64,000 bases of DNA, taken from NCBI RefSeq assembly GCF_000621325.1, contig NZ_JHYQ01000012.1:62001-126000 (forward strand), given 5' to 3'. The stretch comes from Thiothrix lacustris DSM 21227 (GTDB lineage Bacteria > Pseudomonadota > Gammaproteobacteria > Thiotrichales > Thiotrichaceae). The position numbers were made by a program, and so were the translations under genes. This document shows, one piece after another, positions 51,791 to 61,157 of this stretch; positions within the stretch are counted from its first letter, which is position 1; each line of letters opens with the position of its first letter. The notes under the pieces are model-generated. The model had not been told where the DNA came from and searched no databases. It saw only the letters and a program-made list of their open reading frames with translations.

Positions 51791-53544
51791 AAAAAATAAT
51801 GTTTGTTTGTTTGTGGCTGCTGCTGTTTAACGGGGTATCGGCTAATCCTGGTGGTGGCGTGCAAGCCAAGCCGGAAACGTTTCGGGAAAATAAGGGAGCG
51901 CCAGTTTCGGCGGCTGTCTCACTGCGCTTACCCTTGGCAATAAGCAAACGTGGGATGGCGACTGCTCGTAGTGTCCGTATCACCAATACGCTCACTTTGC
52001 CTGAGCTGGACATCAGTGAAATCGCCTCATTGCAACAGACTGCTGGGGAAAAAGCGCTTCGTGTTGGGGTAGGGCGTGCCTTGCCCGCCAGCATTAGCCA
52101 GCCAATTGATTTGGCTACATGGCAATGGACGGCCGTGAGTGGCGGTAAAGTTGCACAGTTTACGCTGAATTCTGCCGGTGCATTACGGGTGCGGGCGCAG
52201 GTACAACTGGGTAAGTTTCCTGCCGGGGTGGAATTACGTTTTTATTCGCCGACAGATACGACCCATGTATTTGGCCCTTACACGGAGGCTAACAGCTTGT
52301 TCTGGTCGCCGACGCTGGAGGGAGAATCGCTGGGGCTGGAGCTGTTCTTGCCAGATGGGGTGGAGGCGGCACAAGTGGAGTTGGCAATTCCTCAGTTATC
52401 TCATTTGGTAGTTGACCCGGCCAACAATACCCTGAAAAGCAGTATTTTTAAGGAAGAATACGCCAGTTGCCAACAAGATATGGCGTGTGCAAGCCCGGCG
52501 TGGCAGGAAACGGGTAAGTCGGTGGCGCGTTACGTGTTTACGGATACGGATGGTTTGAGTTACCTATGTTCCGGTACTGTTTTGGCGGATAGTGATCCAT
52601 ACACACAAATTCCGTATTTTTTCACCGCCGCGCATTGCATCAATAATCAGCAGGCTGCCAGCAGCATGGATATGTTTTGGTTGTATGCCAATGCGACTTG
52701 TGGCGGGACGGATAGTAGCTTTGTCCAGACCACTGGCGGCGCACAATTACTGATGGCGAAGCCTGCGCTGGATACTGTGTTGGTGCGTTTGAATAATAAT
52801 CCTCCCACAGGTGTCACCCTGTCAGGGTGGACAACGACACCCTTGGTGGCTAATCAGTCGGTGATTGGTATCCATCATGCCTTGGGGCAGCCTAAAAAAT
52901 ACGCGATGGGCAATTTCGACAGTTATGTCAGGCTGGATGCGTCTGATGGTGGTTATATGGTTACGCCTGATGCGAACGGTGATTTTTCCCAAGTGGTATG
53001 GCATACCGGAATTACCGCGCCAGGTAGCAGTGGTTCCGGGGTATGGGTTGAGCAAGACGGCGTGCATTATTTGAATGGTGCGCTATTGGGTGGTGCATCT
53101 GAGTGCAGCAGTATGGGGTCACCTGATGAATACAGCCGTTTTGAACGTACTTGGCCGTTTGTGAGTACTTGGCTGGATGCACAAGGCACGCCACCTACAT
53201 TGCACTTACAGGGGGGTACTAAGTCGATAAGTGCCTTGGTGGATGGCGTTATTATTGCGCGTTATTTGCAAGGGATAAGGGGGGATGCATTGTTAGAGGG
53301 GGTGACGACTCAGGCATTAGACACGACTGTGCTGGAAAATCAGCTGGCTGCGGTGCAGGTCGTGATGGATGTGGATGAGGATGGCAAGACAGATACCAGT
53401 AAGGATGCTGCCTTGTTGATACGTTACTTGTTGGGATTGCGCAATACGTCGCTGGTACAGGGGATGGATTTGAGCACATCCAAGCGCAACACGAGCAGTG
53501 CTATTGCCACTTACCTTGAATCCATTCTGAATGCTACCCCCTAA
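51787..53544 (+). CDS. Secreted trypsin-like serine protease with dockerin-like tail
   Basis: The 585-residue protein has a short signal peptide (IMFVCLWLLLFNGVSA). The catalytic triad is visible: His in FFTAAHCINN (about 280), Asp in PALDTVLVRL (about 320), Ser in APGSSGSGVWVEQDG (about 415). It is therefore a chymotrypsin-fold serine protease of the glutamyl endopeptidase or lysyl endopeptidase type. The last 100 residues carry VDEDGKTDTSKDAALLIRYLLGL, a dockerin-like calcium-binding repeat. The N-terminal third is beta-rich. It is coupled to the preceding gene, and the two may form a secreted complex. Confidence 0.75.
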   Translation: MKKIMFVCLWLLLFNGVSANPGGGVQAKPETFRENKGAPVSAAVSLRLPLAISKRGMATARSVRITNTLTLPELDISEIASLQQTAGEKALRVGVGRALPASISQPIDLATWQWTAVSGGKVAQFTLNSAGALRVRAQVQLGKFPAGVELRFYSPTDTTHVFGPYTEANSLFWSPTLEGESLGLELFLPDGVEAAQVELAIPQLSHLVVDPANNTLKSSIFKEEYASCQQDMACASPAWQETGKSVARYVFTDTDGLSYLCSGTVLADSDPYTQIPYFFTAAHCINNQQAASSMDMFWLYANATCGGTDSSFVQTTGGAQLLMAKPALDTVLVRLNNNPPTGVTLSGWTTTPLVANQSVIGIHHALGQPKKYAMGNFDSYVRLDASDGGYMVTPDANGDFSQVVWHTGITAPGSSGSGVWVEQDGVHYLNGALLGGASECSSMGSPDEYSRFERTWPFVSTWLDAQGTPPTLHLQGGTKSISALVDGVIIARYLQGIRGDALLEGVTTQALDTTVLENQLAAVQVVMDVDEDGKTDTSKDAALLIRYLLGLRNTSLVQGMDLSTSKRNTSSAIATYLESILNATP

Positions 53545-53570
53545 AAAAAGCCCGGTTGATGTAACCGGGC
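53543..53570 (-). terminator. Minus-strand intrinsic terminator overlapping protease stop
   Basis: An 8-bp GC-rich stem (GCCCGGTT/AACCGGGC) with a 5-base loop and a seven-U tract on the minus strand only. On the + strand it lacks a U-tract, so it does not efficiently end the protease mRNA. Confidence 0.75.
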
Positions 53571-53630
53571 ATCCCGCTCAGACCATGTACAACCTAGCAA
53601 TACTGTACATGGCAACTACCCTCACTAGCG
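53543..53630 (-). ncRNA. Candidate minus-strand small RNA
   Basis: On the minus strand CCATGTACA and TGTACATGG (53583-53591 with 53604-53612) form a perfect 9-bp hairpin. They are followed by GCCCGGTT, ACATC, AACCGGGC and a TTTTTTT run (complement of 53543-53549). Both elements sit just past the protease stop on the other strand. There is no minus-strand protein gene that would need this terminator. The promoter was not identified convincingly. Confidence 0.4.
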
Positions 53631-53838
53631 GCTTCTAAACGGTATAAAGGGGCTATGCTTTTGACATTTATCAATGTGCAGAAAAATGCAAAGGATGTCA
53701 ATAAGTAGTTGATTATGCAAATATTCTTAAACACTAACGTTGCGGCGCACCAATCCTTAGGATTTTTCCATAGAAATGGATTAATTCCCAGTTTACCGTA
53801 CAATCATGGGTGTCCTTGTTAAGTGCACCACGATTATT

Positions 53839-54981
53839 ATGTTTGATTATATTGATAACACTGAAAAGCTCACCGCTTTGCTTGCCCGTCTGGATAAGGC
53901 TGAGTGGATTACCCTCGATACAGAATTCATTCGCGAAAAAACCTATTACCCGCGTTTGTGCCTGATCCAGATTGCCAGCGAAGACACGCTGGCTTGCATC
54001 GACCCGCTGGCCATTTCTGACCTGAAACCGTTTCTGGATTGGCTCAAGCAGCCGCACCGCCTGAAAGTGCTGCACGCTGCTTGGCAGGATATGGAAATCT
54101 TCCATCATCTCGGTAACGGCACTGTACCCACCCCCTTGTTTGACACCCAAGTGGCCGCAGCCGTCTTGGGGATGGGCGACCAAATGGGTTATGCACGTTT
54201 GGTGGAAGCCTTACTGGGTTTGTCGCTGGATAAATCCCAATCACGCACCGATTGGTCACGCCGCCCGCTGACTCGCGCCCAGCTTGAATACGCCATTGAC
54301 GACGTGCGTCACTTACGCGATGCCTACAAGCTGTTACGCGAACAACTGGAAACTTTAGGGCGCACCAAATGGTTGGAAAAGCCTTTCCAGAAACTCGCCG
54401 ATCCGGCAACGTATACGGTTGACCCGCAAACCGTGTGGGAGCGGGTGAAAGGCTTGCAAGTCCTCAAGCCGCAGCAACTCGCTATCCTGCGTGAACTGGC
54501 GGCGTGGCGCGAACAGCGTGCGTTGCTGAAAGACATTCCGCGCCGCTGGATTTTGTCGGATGAAATCCTGCTGGACATGGCGCGAATGCAGCCAGATAGC
54601 CCAGCCGGTTTGCGCCAGATCCGGGGTTTGAGCGACGAGCAGATTGAGCGCGGGGCAAGTGAATGGCTGGCCTGCATTGCACGTGGTTTAGCCGTACCGA
54701 AAAGCGAATGCCCGCAATTGCCACGTCGCCGCAAGCTGGATGCCAATATGAGCGTGATTGCCGACGTATTGACCGCTTTGTTGAATCAGGTCGCCAACGA
54801 ACATGGCATTTCCGCGCAAATGATTGCCACCCGCCAGCAGCTTGAGAAAATGTTGGAAGAAGGGCGCACCACGCTGTCAGACGACTGGCGTGGCGCTTTG
54901 GTGAATGATGTGTTCACCGCCGTGTTAACGGGTAAAGCGGCTATCCGGGTACGGGATCAGCAGGTGGTGGTCGAGGGGTGA
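53839..54981 (+). CDS. rnd: Ribonuclease D
   Basis: Ribonuclease D is a 3'-to-5' exonuclease that trims tRNA precursors. The 380-residue protein has the DEDD exonuclease motifs WITLDTEFIREKTYYPRLCLIQ (Exo I, about 23-44), VLHAAWQDMEIFHHL (Exo II) and QLEYAIDDVRHLRDAYKLL (Exo III, DxxxxY-type), followed by an HRDC domain (LQVLKPQQLAILRELAAWREQRALLKDIPRRWILSD). The start MFDYIDNTEKL gives the family length; 53806 is a weaker alternative. Confidence 0.94.
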   Translation: MFDYIDNTEKLTALLARLDKAEWITLDTEFIREKTYYPRLCLIQIASEDTLACIDPLAISDLKPFLDWLKQPHRLKVLHAAWQDMEIFHHLGNGTVPTPLFDTQVAAAVLGMGDQMGYARLVEALLGLSLDKSQSRTDWSRRPLTRAQLEYAIDDVRHLRDAYKLLREQLETLGRTKWLEKPFQKLADPATYTVDPQTVWERVKGLQVLKPQQLAILRELAAWREQRALLKDIPRRWILSDEILLDMARMQPDSPAGLRQIRGLSDEQIERGASEWLACIARGLAVPKSECPQLPRRRKLDANMSVIADVLTALLNQVANEHGISAQMIATRQQLEKMLEEGRTTLSDDWRGALVNDVFTAVLTGKAAIRVRDQQVVVEG

Positions 54982-54984
54982 AGC

Positions 54985-55869
54985 TCACCCCGCCGCGCTA
55001 ATGCTATTGCGCAGCACCCCAACGCTTTCCACCTCGCATTCCACCACATCGCCCGGTAACAGGAATTCGGGCGGTTCGCGCACAAAGCCCACCCCGCTGG
55101 GCGTGCCGGTGGCGATCACATCGCCTGCTTCCAGTGTCATGCCGCGTGACAGCCATTCAATAATGCTGGCGACGTTGAAAATCATATTGCGGGTGTTGGA
55201 AGCCTGTTTGGTGACACCGTTCACTCGGCAGGCAATGGCGAGGTTTTGCGGGTCAGCAATGTCATCAGCCGTCACAATCCAGGGCCCCATTGGGCAGCCA
55301 CCGTCCAGACTTTTGCCGAGGAAATACTGCTTGTGGCTCAACTGGATGTCACGGGCGCTCAAATCGTTGATGACGGTATAGCCGAACACGTGATCCAGCG
55401 CGTTGGCGGCGGCAATCTTTTTACCGCCTTTGCCCAGCACTACGCCGAGTTCTGCTTCCCAGTCGAGTTGGGAACAGGTATCCGGGTCAAACGGTACGAC
55501 TGCATCTTGCCCAATCACGCTGGTCGGGCATTTGGTGAAGACGATGGGGTATTGGGGGGCTTTGCCGGTACGCCCGATTTGGTTGGCGGTTTCTTCGGCG
55601 TGTTCCAGATAATTCAGCCCTAAACACATCACGTTTTTGCGCGGGCGTGGGATCGGCGCTAGCAGGGTAATGTCTGCGAACTTTACCCGCATCGCGTCAG
55701 TGGCGTTGGCAAGCATGGCTGACAGGTCGGTTCCGCTCTCAATTAGCGAAATCATGTCGCGCCATGCGGCTTGGTCAAAGGCTGGGTCAAGGGCGGGGAG
55801 CAGCACGCCTTCTGTTTGGGCAATGCAAACGAACGTTTGGTTGTTATATAGGCAGGTTCCAAGTTTCAT
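54985..55869 (-). CDS. Fumarylacetoacetate hydrolase family protein
   Basis: The 294-residue protein belongs to the FAH family (C-C bond hydrolases or decarboxylases of beta-keto acids). The characteristic segments are KNVMCLGLNYLEHAEET (about 82-98), the metal-binding DWEAELGVVLGKGGKKI (about 132-148), GYTVINDLSARDIQ and DVIATGTPSGVGFVREPPEFLLPGDVVE. The substrate cannot be predicted. It overlaps the beta-CASP gene by 4 bases, so it is probably cotranscribed with it. Confidence 0.9.
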   Translation of the reverse strand: MKLGTCLYNNQTFVCIAQTEGVLLPALDPAFDQAAWRDMISLIESGTDLSAMLANATDAMRVKFADITLLAPIPRPRKNVMCLGLNYLEHAEETANQIGRTGKAPQYPIVFTKCPTSVIGQDAVVPFDPDTCSQLDWEAELGVVLGKGGKKIAAANALDHVFGYTVINDLSARDIQLSHKQYFLGKSLDGGCPMGPWIVTADDIADPQNLAIACRVNGVTKQASNTRNMIFNVASIIEWLSRGMTLEAGDVIATGTPSGVGFVREPPEFLLPGDVVECEVESVGVLRNSISAAG

Positions 55870-57299
55870 TTAAAAGCATCCTTGTGTGCTTGGTCGTCAG
55901 CGGTGAGCGACAGGGTTTCAGTGTATGTTGGCATCCGCACCGGGGCGGACAGGGTGTTACGCAAATGTTCTGCCAAGGTGGTTTTAGCCTCCTGTTCCCC
56001 ATGCACCAGCACCACCGGCGGGCGGTTTTCAAACTGGGCGTACCAGTAGTGGCTTAGCCCGGCCTGATCTGCGTGGGCAGACAGCCCGCCAATGGTGTGG
56101 ACTTGTGCCGCCACCCGAATGGTTTCACCCCATAAGCGGATGTGCTTTGCCCCATCCACCAGCGTCCGGCCTAAGGTGCCGCGAGCCTGAAAGCCGGAGA
56201 TGAGAATGTGGCAATCGCGCCGCCAAGCATTGTGTTTGAGGTGATGACGGATGCGTCCGCCGTTACACATGCCGCTGCCTGCAATGATGATTGCGCCGCT
56301 GTGTATCTGGTTGATACTCATCGACTCCTCTGGGGTGCGGGTAAAGCGTAAGTTGGGCAACATCGGCGTGACGCGGTTTTCGCGCCACAATTGCGAAGAT
56401 TCGTCATCAAACAGTTCGCAGTTGCGGGCATACACATCGGTGGCCTCAATCGCCATGGGGCTGTCGAGAAAAATGTGCCAGCGCGACAGACCCCATTCGT
56501 CATAGTATTTGGCAAACAGGTAGAGAATTTCCTGCGTGCGCCCCACCGCAAAGGCGGGAATCAGGATATTGCCCTGCCGTCGGGTCATTTCCTGAAACAG
56601 ATCAGCCAGTTCCTGACGGGTAGCTTCCCAGTCACGGTGCAGGCGGTCGCCGTAAGTGCTTTCCAACAAGACCATATCCGCTTGTTTGATGATGGCGGGG
56701 TCTTCCAGCACCGGCATTCCTGAACGCCCCAGATCACCGCTGAAGACCAGTTTGCGGTCTTGCTTGCCACTGTGCAGCCACAATTCGACGATGGCAGAAC
56801 CGAGGATATGCCCGGCATCTTGCAGCCTGAGCGCCACCAGCGGCAGGATTTCCAGTCGCTCATTGTAGGAGAGTGGCTGGAATAGTTCAAAAACGGCTTC
56901 CACATCCTCAAGGGTGTAGAGCGGTTCGACCAGTTTCAAGCCCTTGCGCTCACGCTTGCGGTTTTCCCAACGGGCATCCTTTTCTTGCAGGAACGCGGAA
57001 TCCCGCAGCATGATTTTGCACAGGTCGGTGGTTGCTTTATGGGTATAAATCGGGCCATTGAACCCCTGCTTCACTAACAAGGGCAAGCGCCCGGAATGGT
57101 CAATGTGGGCGTGGCTGAGGATAACGGCATCAATCGCCGCTGGGTCGAACGGGAACGGGGCGCTATTACGGGCTTCATCCTTGCGTGAACCTTGTATCAG
57201 GCCGCAATCCAGCAAGACCTTGTACTCCCCAGCCGTTAGCAGGTGGCAAGAGCCGGTCACTTCGTTAGCTGCGCCAAGAATTTGTAGTTCGATGCTCAT
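55866..57299 (-). CDS. MBL-fold beta-CASP RNA-processing exonuclease-like protein
   Basis: The metallo-beta-lactamase motif is SHAHIDHSGRLP (about 51-62), with other ligands in LQDAGHILGSAIVELW and FSGDLGRSGMPVL. The beta-CASP domain (IFLDSPMAIEATDVY) and its motif B/C (GSGMCNGGRIRHHLKHN, VHTIGGLSAHADQAGL) follow. At 477 residues it matches the YSH1/CPSF73-type bacterial RNA nuclease family. Its start MSIELQILGAA has GGAGGAA directly upstream. An upstream ATG at 57377 is rejected. Confidence 0.92.
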   Translation of the reverse strand: MSIELQILGAANEVTGSCHLLTAGEYKVLLDCGLIQGSRKDEARNSAPFPFDPAAIDAVILSHAHIDHSGRLPLLVKQGFNGPIYTHKATTDLCKIMLRDSAFLQEKDARWENRKRERKGLKLVEPLYTLEDVEAVFELFQPLSYNERLEILPLVALRLQDAGHILGSAIVELWLHSGKQDRKLVFSGDLGRSGMPVLEDPAIIKQADMVLLESTYGDRLHRDWEATRQELADLFQEMTRRQGNILIPAFAVGRTQEILYLFAKYYDEWGLSRWHIFLDSPMAIEATDVYARNCELFDDESSQLWRENRVTPMLPNLRFTRTPEESMSINQIHSGAIIIAGSGMCNGGRIRHHLKHNAWRRDCHILISGFQARGTLGRTLVDGAKHIRLWGETIRVAAQVHTIGGLSAHADQAGLSHYWYAQFENRPPVVLVHGEQEAKTTLAEHLRNTLSAPVRMPTYTETLSLTADDQAHKDAFK

Positions 57300-57450
57300 G
57301 CTTCCTCCATCAGGCCGATAATCGGGGTTAACGTGGTGGTGTGTATCCAGTGTAGGGGTGGGCATGATGGCTGGCAAGCGTTGTGACCGTACAAGTTGAC
57401 CTCACGTAGTACAATAGCGGCATGTTCTTCAATAACAGGATTTTTCAAAC

Positions 57451-58761
57451 ATGGACATTGCCATTTTGTTTGGCCTGATTTTATTGAACGGCTTTTTTGC
57501 CATGTCGGAAATAGCCTTGGTGGCTGCCCGTAAAGCACGGCTGCAAAACCTTGCCCAAGAGGGGGATCGTGCTGCTGTCATGGCTTTGAAGCTGGGGGAA
57601 GACCCGACCTTTTTCATGTCAGCGGTACAGATTGGCATTACGTCTATCAGCATCCTCAATGGCATCGTGGGGGCGGCGGCATTTAGCATACCCTTCAGTG
57701 TCTGCTTACAAGGGTGGGGAGTGGCGGATCAACTGGCTGATTATCTGGCAACTGGTTTGGTGGTGGTGAGCATCACTTATTTTTCCGTCGTGCTAGGGGA
57801 ACTTGTTCCCAAGCGTATAGGGCAGATGTACCCGGAAACCATTGCCCGCCTGACGGCTCGCCCGATGTTGTGGCTGGCGATTGTCGCCAAGCCGTTTGTG
57901 CTGCTGCTCTCTGGTTCTACTCGCCTACTGCTGCGGCTGGTGGAGATGGACAATGACGGCAATGCTGGTGTGACGGAAGAAGACATTCACCTGCTCTTGA
58001 GTGAAGGTTCCAGCACAGGTGTGATTGAAGCGCAGGAACATCAGATGGTGCGCAATGTATTCCGCCTTGATGACCGCCAGATTACATCCCTGATGGTACC
58101 GCGTAACGACGTGGTGTATCTGGATGTGGAAAAGTCGCTGCAAGACAACCTCAGCCGGATTGAACACCACCGCCATGCGCGTTTCCCGGTGGTGCGCGGT
58201 AACTGGAAGGAAGTCCTCGGCATTGTCAGCACCAGCGATTTGCTCAACCAAGTGTTGCGCGGTGAAGAGCCTAGCCTGACCCAGCATCTCAAGCCTGCGG
58301 TATTCGTGCCCGAATCACTGACTGGCATGGCGTTGCTGGAAAACTTCAAGGACTTTGGTGGGCAAATGGTCTTCATCATCGACGAATACGGCGAGGTGCA
58401 AGGCATCGTTACCCTGCATCAAATGCTGGAGGCGATTACCGGCGAGTTCAAACCCCAACATCAGGACGACGCTTGGGCCGTGCCCCGTGCTGATGGCAGT
58501 TGGTTGCTGGATGGTTTTATCCCTGTCCCGGAACTGAAGGATCGGCTGGGCTTGCGCACAGTTCCCGAGGAAGATAAAGGCCGTTACCAGACCTTGAGCG
58601 GCCTGTTCATGCTGTTGTTGGGGCGTTTGCCACAAACCGCTGACACCTGTGAATGGGAAGGTTGGCGGCTGGAAGTGATGGATATGGATGGCACGCGTCT
58701 TGATAAAGTCTTAGCTACCCCGCTGGCCTCTGCGGAAAGCGAGCCAGCTTTAGACCCATAA
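57451..58761 (+). CDS. CNNM/CBS-domain membrane protein (hemolysin family)
   Basis: The 436-residue protein has an N-terminal CNNM transmembrane domain (IALVAARKARLQNLAQEGDRAA; GVVLGELVPKRIG is the conserved loop), a CBS-domain pair (about 200-320: SLMVPRNDVVYLDVEKSLQDNL, IVSTSDLL, IDEYGEVQGIVTLHQMLEAI) and a C-terminal CorC/HlyC domain (DGSWLLDGFIPVPELKDRLGL). Members are linked to magnesium or cobalt transport, while the name hemolysin is historical. The beta-CASP gene is divergent. The TauE gene is convergent. Confidence 0.9.
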   Translation: MDIAILFGLILLNGFFAMSEIALVAARKARLQNLAQEGDRAAVMALKLGEDPTFFMSAVQIGITSISILNGIVGAAAFSIPFSVCLQGWGVADQLADYLATGLVVVSITYFSVVLGELVPKRIGQMYPETIARLTARPMLWLAIVAKPFVLLLSGSTRLLLRLVEMDNDGNAGVTEEDIHLLLSEGSSTGVIEAQEHQMVRNVFRLDDRQITSLMVPRNDVVYLDVEKSLQDNLSRIEHHRHARFPVVRGNWKEVLGIVSTSDLLNQVLRGEEPSLTQHLKPAVFVPESLTGMALLENFKDFGGQMVFIIDEYGEVQGIVTLHQMLEAITGEFKPQHQDDAWAVPRADGSWLLDGFIPVPELKDRLGLRTVPEEDKGRYQTLSGLFMLLLGRLPQTADTCEWEGWRLEVMDMDGTRLDKVLATPLASAESEPALDP

Positions 58762-59532
58762 ACCTGCCACACCGTCGTACAGCAGCTTACTGCCGGTAAT
58801 AAACAACAGCACATAAGCCACCTGAAAAAACTGCTTTTCCGGCACGCGGTGATGCAGCTTGTAGCCCAGCCAAATCCCGAATGCAGCCACAGGCAACAAC
58901 AAGACTGACGTACCCAAATTGGTGCTATTGAATTGCCCCAGTGCGGCATAAGGGATCAGTTTCACGTAATTGACGGTGGTGAAAAACAGCACCGTGGTCG
59001 CCTGATACACCGTTTTATCCAGCTTTTGCGGCAACAGGTAAATATTCACCGGTGGCCCCCCGGCATGGGCGATGAAACTGGTAAACCCCGCGATACTTCC
59101 CCAAAACAGCCCCGACTTTACGCCCGGCTTGCGTCCGGCTAAATGCTGGAAGGGCTTGAACCAATAATTCAGCGCAAACCCCACCGCAATCAACCCGACC
59201 AGCAAGCGCACATCACTGGCACGAAAATAGTTGAAGGTGAACGCGCCAATCACGATACCGACAATGGCTGCCGGAATCAGTTGCTTGAGGTGTTGCAGCG
59301 ACCAACGTTGCCAGAAGGCTTTCAGCGCCATCAAATCCATCACGCACAGGATAGGCAGCAAAATAGCAGCCGCTTGCGCAGGTGGCATGGTCAGAGCCAT
59401 CAAGGGTACACCCAACACGCCTAAACCGCCGCCCATGCCGCCTTTCGAGATGCCGACGATCAGCAGCGCCAGCACCGTCATTAGCAAGGCTAGCCCGTCA
59501 AACGGGAACGCATTCCACTCAGTTAACGGCAA
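58750..59532 (-). CDS. TauE/SafE-family sulfite exporter-like protein
   Basis: The 260-residue membrane protein has about eight helices and the TauE/SafE pattern GISKGGMGGGLGVLGVPLMAL near the N-terminus, AAAILLPILCVMDLMALKAFW, and GFTSFIAHAGGPPVNIYLLPQKL. The family exports sulfur-containing anions such as sulfite or sulfoacetate, plausible in a sulfur oxidiser. It overlaps the convergent CNNM gene by 12 bases and the upstream unknown gene by 10 bases. Confidence 0.88.
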   Translation of the reverse strand: MPLTEWNAFPFDGLALLMTVLALLIVGISKGGMGGGLGVLGVPLMALTMPPAQAAAILLPILCVMDLMALKAFWQRWSLQHLKQLIPAAIVGIVIGAFTFNYFRASDVRLLVGLIAVGFALNYWFKPFQHLAGRKPGVKSGLFWGSIAGFTSFIAHAGGPPVNIYLLPQKLDKTVYQATTVLFFTTVNYVKLIPYAALGQFNSTNLGTSVLLLPVAAFGIWLGYKLHHRVPEKQFFQVAYVLLFITGSKLLYDGVAGLWV

Positions 59533-60704
59533 GGGTGGAACGCTCCATTAGGCCAGCAGGGTGACGACAGCGATTCCCCCAGATTGGCGGCTTGCAAGCG
59601 TTCGCGCACTTCCAGCAAACGGCTCACCAAACCTTCTTCGACGGCGGCGTAAGCTTCAGAATCGACTTTGCGCTTGACCACAATCCCCAGCAATTCCGTG
59701 ATGGCATTGCCGACAGAATTCTGCGAAATCGTTACCACCAGCCGCCCTTTGTCGTCGCGGAACAGGATTTGCTTGTAAGCCGGACGCCAGCGGATGTCGT
59801 TGGCAAACTGTGGGTCTTGAATGACTTTTTCGCGCAAATCCCGCGCTACCCGCACAAAGCGCTGGTTGCCCAGCAGCACGTCATCAATCTGGTTGGCGAA
59901 ATTGGTATTGTCCGGCACGCGGACTTCCCCGGTGGCGACCATCGAGAAAAAGGTGCGGTAGAAATCCAGAAAGCCACGTAATACCTGTTCGTATTCGTAC
60001 CAGAAATATTGGTCTTTCAGGCGTTCTGCCCCGCCGACCACTTCCCAGCACGGTAAGCCTTGCGGGTAGCCCGTCAGTTTCAGGGAGGCTTCTTCGGTAG
60101 GCAGCAGCTTGAGGATTTGCAAATCCAACACTTCCAGAAACTTGCCGTAAGCCTCGCTCAACTGCCGTAGAAATAGGGTGTTATGCCCGCTGTCGGTCAG
60201 GTTGGGGTTATTGGCATCCGCTTCCCCGGCCTCACGCAATTGCGCCATCGGGAATACCATGAAATGGTTGTGAATCATGCGGATACTGGGCACGCCGGGT
60301 TTGTTCAGCGGCCAAGTGGAATCGAGGCTGGCTTCCCCGCAGAGGATCAGGTGTTCCGCCGGATCGGGGTATTTTTCAAACATGTAATCGCAGATGATTT
60401 GCGTCATCTTCGACCAGACCTTTTTTTCCTGACGCTTCATCTGGTCACGGCGTACCGGGCGACCCAGCGGGTCAAGGATACGGCGGGAAGAGTCCAGAAT
60501 GATCGAGGTGTCAAATTCGACGCTGTGCCCGACCAGCTTGCGGTACAGCAGCAAATCTTCGGGGGTACGGAACAGGCCATTTTCTTCCGCCAGATTTTTC
60601 AGGTTGGCGGGGCTGTTGAAGAATTCGACCTGCGTCATGCCTTCTGGCACTTTCAGGGACATTTGCGGGCAAGGGGTGGCTATTTCACGGGGTGCTGTTT
60701 TCAT
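59523..60704 (-). CDS. Uncharacterised 393-residue protein
   Basis: No family is recognised. The protein appears soluble and alpha/beta. Notable segments are EHLILCGEASLDSTWPLNKPGVPSIRMIHNHFMVFP (about 122-155), SGHNTLFLRQLSEAYGKFLEVLDLQ, and FWYEYEQVLRGFLDFYRTFFSMV. A HNHF motif with a nearby Cys could be a metal or catalytic site. The last residues SPCWPNGAFHPCR contain two cysteines. It overlaps the TauE gene by 10 bases, so they are probably one operon. Function cannot be stated. Confidence 0.6.
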   Translation of the reverse strand: MKTAPREIATPCPQMSLKVPEGMTQVEFFNSPANLKNLAEENGLFRTPEDLLLYRKLVGHSVEFDTSIILDSSRRILDPLGRPVRRDQMKRQEKKVWSKMTQIICDYMFEKYPDPAEHLILCGEASLDSTWPLNKPGVPSIRMIHNHFMVFPMAQLREAGEADANNPNLTDSGHNTLFLRQLSEAYGKFLEVLDLQILKLLPTEEASLKLTGYPQGLPCWEVVGGAERLKDQYFWYEYEQVLRGFLDFYRTFFSMVATGEVRVPDNTNFANQIDDVLLGNQRFVRVARDLREKVIQDPQFANDIRWRPAYKQILFRDDKGRLVVTISQNSVGNAITELLGIVVKRKVDSEAYAAVEEGLVSRLLEVRERLQAANLGESLSSPCWPNGAFHPCR

Positions 60705-60746
60705 GGGTGCGGCATCACTTTGTTATAAAGAAAGTCCAGTGCTTTT

Positions 60747-61157
60747 TTACCCCGATTGAAACAGGTATACAAGCAACAAAATGAACCCAGCAATCAACAA
60801 CCAGCCACCAAATTCTTCCCATAACATTGCGATTATCCCGCGTTTTGGGGAGACTGCCGCTTTTTTTTGTTCTGGTTTGGTATTGATGGCTTTAAGTAGC
60901 TCATCTTTCACTTGTTGGTGCAGCTCTTCGTGCATACCGGGCATGGGTCTGGCATCCACTAATGTGGTGAGCATGTGCTCCTTGATGCCTTCCTTCAAGC
61001 CTGCTTTCATGCCCTCGTCGCGCCCTTGTTTTAGGCCATTGCCCCAACCCGCCTGATAGCCTTCTATTTGCCCACGATTTCGTCCTCTCGCATAGGCTAT
61101 CCATGCAACGATGACACTTAATATGGAAAACACAACAAAACTCATGACGATATGCAT
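60747..61157 (-). CDS. Small membrane protein with Gly-rich repeat helix
   Basis: The 136-residue protein has an N-terminal TM (FVVFSILSVIVAWIAYARGRNRG), a helical segment with a 4-residue periodic Gly pattern (GYQAGWGNGLKQGRDEGMKAGLKEGIKEHM), and a C-terminal TM (GGWLLIAGFILLLVYLF). The G-rich helix resembles those in other small bacterial membrane-associated proteins of unknown function. The start may be 61157 or the internal Met at 61145. Confidence 0.55.
   Translation of the reverse strand: MHIVMSFVVFSILSVIVAWIAYARGRNRGQIEGYQAGWGNGLKQGRDEGMKAGLKEGIKEHMLTTLVDARPMPGMHEELHQQVKDELLKAINTKPEQKKAAVSPKRGIIAMLWEEFGGWLLIAGFILLLVYLFQSG

Noticed and set aside
53594-53803. 69-codon minus-strand ORF between the protease and rnd
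   Set aside because: It has no ribosome site or family features, crosses into the rnd leader and ends inside a palindrome.
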